Positions 52,601-61,600 of a stretch of DNA of 64,000 nucleotides are shown piece after piece. A program made the translations under genes and the position numbers. The notes beneath the pieces were generated by a model. The model ran no database searches and was not told where the DNA came from. It was given only the letters and a program-made list of their open reading frames with translations. Each line of letters begins with the position of its first letter. The first letter of the stretch is position 1. Origin of the DNA: Lagopus muta (Eukaryota > Chordata > Aves > Galliformes > Phasianidae); assembly GCF_023343835.1 (NCBI RefSeq), contig NC_064472.1, positions 11,089,469 through 11,153,468 on the forward strand, written 5' to 3'.

Positions 52601-55600
52601 TAATGTTCATTCTGAGCAAAACCATGGATATTTGTAAAATCAGCTGAATTTAGGAGATTTAAGTTCTTGGTTGACTATGAGTCTACCTACTTTTTGTTTT
52701 TACATACAAAAAGTTTGAACTACTTATTTAAATAACAGCCACTTTGCAAACCAAGCATTATTTTAATAGAAATGTGAAGCATTTTTATAAGATGTACACT
52801 TGAAAGCATTATGAGGCACTGCTGTTAAAGTTTCCTAATGTTCCCACATTATTACATACATGTTACTATTGGAGTGGAAGAATTATATACCAAACTAGTA
52901 CTCTTAAATGCATTTCTAGATTTTCTCACCGTGATCTATAATATAGGTACTGTGTTTTGCTAGCCTGACTAAAATATCAGTGAATTATATTGAGAGGTAC
53001 TTGAAAATTCTTCTCCTCAAGTGTAATGTAGGGCTCCTATTATAGATAAAAGCACACTACCTTACAGAAATAAGAGCTATTTGGGTAACCTATTCATCAC
53101 TGGGTATCATTTGTGGCAGTGGCATGATGATATTTTTCACTCCATGATTCCGACTCCAATTAAATCTGATGCAGTAGTTGACATGTGGAAGGCTGACAAA
53201 ACCATATTCATTAGTAGAGACTGTGCTTTGAAGGAAATTTTTTAGACACCTTGAGCCCTAAGAATCAGTATATCTGGTATTAGAAACTGCAGTTAAAATA
53301 ACTTTTCCTTTGAACTCTGATATACCATTACATTATTTCTGGTATAGGTATAAATTTGAATTGTCACAGGAAAGGTTAAATACAGAAAACATACATACAG
53401 AAGCTATAATAATCCATTGTGACCCCAATCTATTGGGTGTGGTAATCAGAAAATTAAAGCATAACAACACAAACACAGCCTTCTGGATTTAGTGCATTCC
53501 ATCTTCTTAGTGAGGTTCAAAAGCACTAATACAATATGCAACATTAACATGCTTCAGTATGTTAATCTTTGTTTCCAGCTGGCTTGAGCTGCTCACTCAC
53601 CATTATAGTTAAAAGAGCATTCTGGCTCTCAGCAAAAACAAATGGAATCTTTTCACTGTGAATTTGAACAGAATCTCAGTAACTCCCTCTCACAAATGTG
53701 TGTCCTGCAAGGAAAACTTGTAACAAACTTTGTGTTGCTTTGCTCTGAAGCACAGTAGCTAGTGAAGTGCAGAACATGCTGAGAACCCTATGTTTACTCT
53801 TCAATAAACAGAAGGTTACTGAACTGCATGCTGTGTGTTTGCTAGTTAACTCATTGTACCACATTATTCAATTTACTGTTGTAAAAGAAAATTATTTTTA
53901 TCATCTTCAAGAGCAAGCGCCTATCCTATTACAAGTCAGCTCACAACTGTTATTTAGTGTGCAACACTGAACTGAATTTTCAAAATCAAACCATGTAGCA
54001 GAGATACCAGTTGTAACTCTAGAGCAACAGAGCCTGTGACAAACAGGCTTTCTTAATATTATTAAAATAGAGGAAGAAAAGATGAGTTTGAAGGTACCAG
54101 AAAAAATCAGGCTAATGGACTTGCTAAAAATGATAGAAATATCTCTAACGTCTGCTCAGAAAAGCTCTGTCTGTGGATTTATTTCCATGAGCATTAAAGA
54201 TGCAATCAAATGAAGTGCTTCACGTGGATCTTCCATCAAAACAAAACCTCAAAGCATTGATTTTTTCCCCTTAGCTATATTAAAAAATTTAGAGAAAGAA
54301 ACATGCAAACATACCCAATACCTTACACATGCCATTAATACAGATATCTCGGCTGTGCCTTCCTTCAAAGCAGGGAGTACCATCAGTGACTGCATCCAAC
54401 ATCTTCTCTGAAAAATGGTGATCTATTGGGCGACAGTGGAGTTCACAGGGATTAGCTGAAAGGAAAGTGAAATAATTTCTCAGAAAATATTTCAGCACAA
54501 CATTGAAATGTAACGTACAGGGAATAATAGTGCGTCTTCATTCTACCATCCACCCACTTTCTCTGGCATTTATTGACAAGTAATGGTATAATTAGAAGCA
54601 ATTAACAAAGCCACAACACTCACGCTAAAACAGTGTAAGAGGCCTGACAGATGCAACTAGCATAAAGAACAGCTGGAGCCTAGTGTCCTCACACCTCCAC
54701 ACATTCCCTTGCTGATATATTAATGCCCAACTGAGTCAAGCAATAATGAGATCTTCAGTTGCGAAAGAGAAAGGGACAGGAAACCAGCAGAACCAGCTGT
54801 CATCAGTGAGGGAAAAAGAGGAACCAGGGAGTAAGATTGTGAAAAATAAGCTACTGTTTTTCATCAGCTGAAGACTGAGTGATTTCAGGTATATTTTACA
54901 ACTTCTGATCAGTGTTGTCAGCTTCTCTCGGGGAAGCAATGAAATGACTGCTTCTCATCTTTAGCATGTCAGTCAAGGGTCATATCACTGCTTATTTTCA
55001 GATATTTGCTGGGAGTTAATATATTATTTCAACCACTCCACTTTTTTTCCTATTTGGCAATTTATGAAATAATGTTGGTAGGTATGACAGATCCAGGCTG
55101 TTCTTGCATAGAGGTGCAACAGGAAAAACTGTGCAAAAGCAATCTGTGGGTCTCTAAAACAAGATTCTCCCCAACAGCCCAGCTTAATTTTAGTCTATGC
55201 ATGGATGTAGAAGAGTTAAGGAAAAACAACAGAGAACAACAAGAGTCCAAAGAAGGACAAAGAAGCTGTGAAGAATTTTATAGGGAGCAACTAAGGGAAC
55301 TGGGACTGTTCAGAGGAGGCTAAGGGGAGACCTTATCACTCTCTACCTGCCTGAAAGGAGGTTGTGGTGAGGTGGGGGTCGGCCTCTTTTCCCAGATGTG
55401 ACTGGATGAGAAGTAATGGCCTTAGGCTGAACCAGGGGAGTTCAGGTTGAATATTTGGAAGAATTTATTTTCAGAAAGAGTGGTAATGCACTGGCACAGG
55501 CTGTCTAGGGAGGTGATGAAGTCACTGTCCTTGGATGCATTCAAGAAACTTGTAGCTGTGGCTCTGAGGGACATGGTTGGTGGTCATGGTGGAGATAGGT

Positions 55601-58600
55601 TAATTGTTGGATTAGATAGAGGTCTTCCTGACCTTAATGATTCTATGAAATATAAATCTGCCTTGCATCACAGATATTGCTTCTTGGAAACTGGGAACTC
55701 TGGATCTCGGGCTTAGTAGGGTCCAAGGACATAACTTCGGAAAATAAGCTGTAAACAGAAGATGAGTTAGAACTGAAACCAGGGTCAAAGCCAAGAAAAA
55801 CAATCTCTGCCCTCGTACTAATCCCTTAGAAAGCCTCCAGCACTGTCAGAGCTATTTGACCGAAAGAAAAGCTCTGCATTGCCACAATGAGGGATGGCAG
55901 CAGGAACTGTCCTGAGCCCCTGTCCTGTTCCAAGACCCTGGTCAAGCCAAGTGTCACAGCAATTTGTTCATGCTCATCAAAATGAAATCCTTTGCACAGC
56001 AAAACAGTAGATGTTAAAAATGTCAGCTTTGGGAACTTTATGTGTCCAATTTTGAGCCATTTTAATAAAATCACTCTGGATGCTACAGAGGAGCCTCTAC
56101 AGAGTCACAGCTTCATCCTGTGTCAACAGCCAACAAAAGTTGCTTGCTTTCCTCTCTGAAAGCCATGCAGGGTCACTATAAATGGATATCCTAGCTGATG
56201 AATTTGTTTCCCTTTCCTCCCTTGTTGATCTTGCTTTTGTCATACAAAGAACTGCATTCAAAATTGAAGGAGTTTCTAGTAATGAGAAAAATTCAATTTT
56301 TTGCTAATGCAAAGAAACCAAATCATTTCCTTTAAAAGGATTTATGCTTTTGAAGGGGGAAATTGACTTTTATAGCTCTGACTTGTACAGCACCAATATA
56401 CATACAGCACCATGCTGTGCACAAAACTGGGATCAGCTCCTGGCCCCAGGGTGCTTGCAATGCCAGCACTGACTTCTGCACAGGCTTAGTTCTAATTATT
56501 AATCTCATTCATGTAAACAGAATTTCTGTGGAACTGGGACCTAGAAACTAAAAAATAGGATCCACCAGGAAATCCGAAACCTTAATGAGAAGCTTTGTGT
56601 TTTTCCTCTTGTCAAGAGAGCTAAAATGGTGCCTAAAACCTGACAAGAATGACGTTTGTGTCATCTCAAATTAAAAATGCTTTCATAAAGAAAGGCAATG
56701 GAAGGATTAGTGGCAGAGGAAACACATGGATTAAGGCTAAGAAACAGGAGGAAATCAAGTTGATAATGAGTTGTGTTCAAGAATACTAGCAGAGATGGAG
56801 CTATAATCTAAGGCAAGAACATAAAGTTCGTAAACCTTATCAGTCTTCAGCCCCTCTGCTGTTAGACAGAACATCTATCACATTTTACTTTTATCCAGAG
56901 CAGTCTTTTTGCTTTCTAATTTGATTTCTTTCATGCTCTGAAGTTTGCTTCACTTTACCTTCTTAGTGCATCATTTTTAACAGCACAGCACAGTAGTTGG
57001 TATGTCAGAAGACTTCCAGTTAGCCCATGACCTGCTCAAAATTCATCCTGACACAGATTTTACATAATGCCATTTCAGTTTTACACTGTTCAGAATAAAA
57101 TATGTGAAGTACTAGTCAGATATCTGTATCTCCTTCCAAGCTGTATGTTGGCATAACAAGCAGAATGGTATCTATCCGCTTCCATTTCAGAAATCAATCA
57201 GCAATAAAATGTGCTGACATGATCCAGCCACAATGATGGTCTAAGCATGCATCTCAGAAAGAGTTTGAAGGGAAAGACAGTCTTTCTTGACAAGCCAAAT
57301 AAAAAAGTAAAAACAGATAATCAGCAAAATTCCAGACTTGCAAAGCCTCATGATTCAAAGAAGGGCTTTCAAGCTTTCCTGTTTTCCCTAATTGTAGTAA
57401 TTGAATTAAAGTCTAAAAATAGATCCTACCTGTACCACAAACCTTGTGTTGCTTTTCTTCTTGTCAGTTTTCTACTAAGTCCCACTGGAAATTAGAGGAT
57501 ATAACTCTGTCCCCAGAAACTCACTCTTATTCAAAAAGAGTGTTCTCTTATTCTTAAACTATTACCTTATTTCATCTGCATAGAAGGCTCATTAGGGCAC
57601 TACTGAAAAAATTATTCAACCACTGTATTAGCCTTTCATTTTCTGAAGTTATTTACTCATCTATCATTATTTTTCACAGCTGAGCTCAGGAACCTATTGA
57701 AGTATCAGGACTCCATTATTCTAGGACTGCAAATAAACTAGATCAGAATCAGTCACAGTCATCCAAAAGTCTAATGTTTTAAACAAGATGTGGATACAAA
57801 TGTAGAAAGGTGTTTTATCTTCTATTTGCAGTTAGAGAACTGACACTAGGAAAATGCACTACCTGACATGACTAAAATGCAAAGACTGACTCTGAATTCA
57901 CATCTTTTAAATCCTACATTAGCCCTCAGGGAAAAAAAAAAAAAAAAAAAAAAAAAAAGACTAAACTGAGATCAGTGCAAGCATCAGGGTTGCTCCAATA
58001 GAAATCTTCAAAGCAGCTGGTTTAGGTTCTATTACTTTGGGAAATTTGATTAACTCACAATGAGGCTTTTAAAAGGCTGTCATCTTTAAGGAATTTTTTA
58101 AGCCAAAATACACAGAAGATCTTACAATTGAGCATACAGATGAAATACTAGATCCTACTGTTAAACATACAGTAATGAACACCTGGGTAAAACCATGTCA
58201 GTCTTACCCAGGTTTACCCATTCCTCCATGTAGGATCGAAGCCACTTTGACTGCTCCAGCATTCAAGTATTTAAATTGTATTAAGTATAATATTAATTCC
58301 CCAAACCCTCTAGGTAACCAGAATTAAAGAACTCAACGTGTAACCTAAAGCACTTTTTTACTATTCTGGTTGCTAATGCTTGTTCTGACTTCCACAGACA
58401 TGAAGAACTGCTGGAGCCTGTACTTTGGTTCTCTTTATACGACCTGAGTTGAGGATGTCAGAACTGCATTATGAAGTACAATTGCATGAAACTTGATATC
58501 AAATTCAAGTGTGAAAGCAGAAAAGTTACATTCACACTGAACTAGTAAGACCATGGGGTCTTGCTTTTCAAACTCAATTAGAAGGGGCTATACGGCTTCT

Positions 58601-61600
58601 GACCCCATGCAATACACCTTTTGAAACTCTTTTCAAATAGCTTACATTTAATTCAATCTTTTTTCTAGCGCAATACTTGATTTTGTAAAAAAACTTTTCC
58701 TTTAAACTGTATTTTTTTACTTGTTTGTCGTTCACACTGCTCTTCTGTGAACCTCTTCCAGATTGTCTGTGTCATTCTGGCAATGCATTGGTGCTAGCTG
58801 GACACAACACATTAACTGAGGTGCCTTGAATGATCAGCTGCCCAGAAAAACTGCATCTTCTGTTGTATGCACACTGCTCACATCCTGCACCAAGAATATC
58901 ATGCTGTTTTGAACCGGGACAGGATCAGTCATAAAAGAATATCAGATGTAATGGAATCCCAAGCCTAAGAGCCTGCTTTAGCAGTCTTTGACTTAGTTGT
59001 AATCAGAATAGGGCTCAGGAAGCAAGACAGCAGAGCTGACTAAAATTCAGGAATATGACTTTTTTTCCCCCTGCATTTATCAGAATGGAATTCATATTCA
59101 CAAAACGTAAACAGAACAATATGAAGATAACCAGAAAAGAGCATATTGCCTGCTCAGAGTAGAAATACAGAATGTGAGTGGTTCTCTTATAGTTGAATCA
59201 CGAGAGTATGAATGCTGGAAGTGTCATTTTAATGTGACAGAGAAGGATGTGAATAACACGACTGTCACTAGATGACAAGGACTCAATGTTTTTTTTCCTT
59301 TCTGCTTGAGAACTGCTGAGTCACGGCCTGAACCTCTGATTGATCACTGAGGCGAGCCATGAGTCAGCCAGAGGAGCACAGCTGAAGGCAATTCACCTGT
59401 GCTGCCGGAAGGGGTGGAGCCTGGCTGCACCTCTCATGGACCCATTTAAGAGCTGCCTACCAGTGGAGAAGGATCTTGTCTGGCGATCCACTCTGCTGGA
59501 GTTTCATAAGTGAGCTCAGGATATGGGTAAGCTTTCCATCTTTTTTTTTGTTGTTGTTATAGTCTGCTGTGCCTAACTCTCTTGTTTATTTTGTAATTAT
59601 GATAACTTAATATTCACTGGTTATACACCTCTCCCTCAAAAGGAATAGAAGAGGTGGACCTCCACTTCTGAAACCCCTTTCAATGTGAGTTTGTGGGAAG
59701 TCACAATTGAATGAGGAAATCCAAAACAAAGAAAATTAGAAAATACAATCATCAAACAGGCAAAACATGTTGAAGGAAAGGTATTTTATCACATTAACTT
59801 AACTTGGCGCTCCAAAAGAAAGTTTAATTCCAAATCAATGGCAACAGAAATAATAACTTGCACTGTTAGCTGAGACCCTGTGAGTATCAGTGCAGATCTT
59901 ATTAAACACACAGGCATGTTTTGGAGGAACTATGAGGTTTTCAATACTTTAGCTACATAACTTCTATCTGCCAGTGCATGAGATGATCCTGGCACTGACT
60001 GAGAACAGAAAGTTGTTTACATAATTACTTTCGTCACTTCTATGTAAAACTCAAACTGACTACACTGACTTTAAATCCCAGGTAGCTATCAGGTTCAGAT
60101 AAATGTAATCTGTGAAAAGGTAGGAAATAAATGGATGTGGGTTCAGCATGATGGCCAGAGAAGTTGCTTAGTGCCAAATTCTGCGTAAAGTATCAATGCA
60201 GGGAGCAGGGACCTGAATCAAGCAATTCAGAAAATACCCTGACCAGAGCCACTGTATGCTTTAGCCACATTTGAACCTTAAAGTCCTCTTCATATTGAGA
60301 TTCTCAGGGGTACTCGTGTGCTCTAGTGTGAGCAGATGGGTTTCTGTGCTCCACAGTAAATCTAAAGTAAATCTGCGCAAGCCCCTAGGAGGCTAAAGCT
60401 CATTTAAAACAGGAGGAAAAATCTCCAAGTATTTATAACCTCAAACATAATTAGTCTAGGTAACAGCAAAGTATCATTCACTCCTTTTCTTCCTGTTTGC
60501 TTGTTAAGGCTACATGTTGCTATTCATAAGAAAATTTTTGTTCTTTTATAAGGATACAATTTACACAATGTAAAAAGACATTAAAGCTCTGTTTAATTAA
60601 GTGACAATGACTAGAACAGGGTTATTGAAACTGTGAAATCAAAGATGCAAGGGTTCATCCACCATTTACCCTTTTTCTACAAGGATGAGGGAATATAGAA
60701 ATTACCAGCATCTAAAAAAATTTCTAGCTCAGGTTTTCATCTCAACTAAGTGTTTTCACACAAAAATTAGTGTATCACTCAGGGTCTGGGAAATCTTCAA
60801 AACATTTTCTTTTACCCTTATTTCACGTGTACAGGATGAGAGAACCAAAGATGACTGATAGTAAAACATAACCTTCTTGGGAGCATACTTAACGTAGGAA
60901 CAGAATGCTCTGAAAATTCTTTAAAATTGGATGACAATTTAAAGGCAAACAAAAAACTTGAAAATACAGAAGAAACTGCCGACTCTGGAGCAACCCCAGT
61001 ACCAATAACAAGTAGACTTTTATCCCAATTCAAAACTCTGGAGTAGGACCAATAAAATTCACAGAAGAGAAGGAAAAAAGACTAGACTAGAGCAGAATAT
61101 AATAAAAACAATTGTAAGAGACTTAAATAAAAGATCAAGTCCAACTGGCTGACCACTTCAAAATTACAAGCTGAAAAATTTTGAGCTTCACTTTTTCTTT
61201 AAAGAAGAATTACATATGTAGCTTCTTCTATTTACTCCTTAAATTTCTGCATAAACCAGATTCAGGCTTCAAGGTATTAACAACTGCCTCTATACTTAGT
61301 AACTAGATGTTACAAAGCAAGTGATAAGGCAGATGCATTCTTGTCTTTATAATACAGAGCACTTCATTACTGAATCTGTTGAGGAATTAGTTCACAGAAT
61401 CGCAGGGGTTGGAAGGGACCTCCAGAGATCATCGAGTCCAGCCCCCCTGCCAAAGCAGGTTCCCTACACCAGGTCGCACAGGTCGGCATCCAGGCAGGTC
61501 TGGAACATCTCCAGAGAAGGAGACTCCACCACCTCCCTGGGCAGCCTGTTCCAGTGCTCCGTCACCTCACTGTAAAGAAGTTCTTGCGCACATTTGTGCA

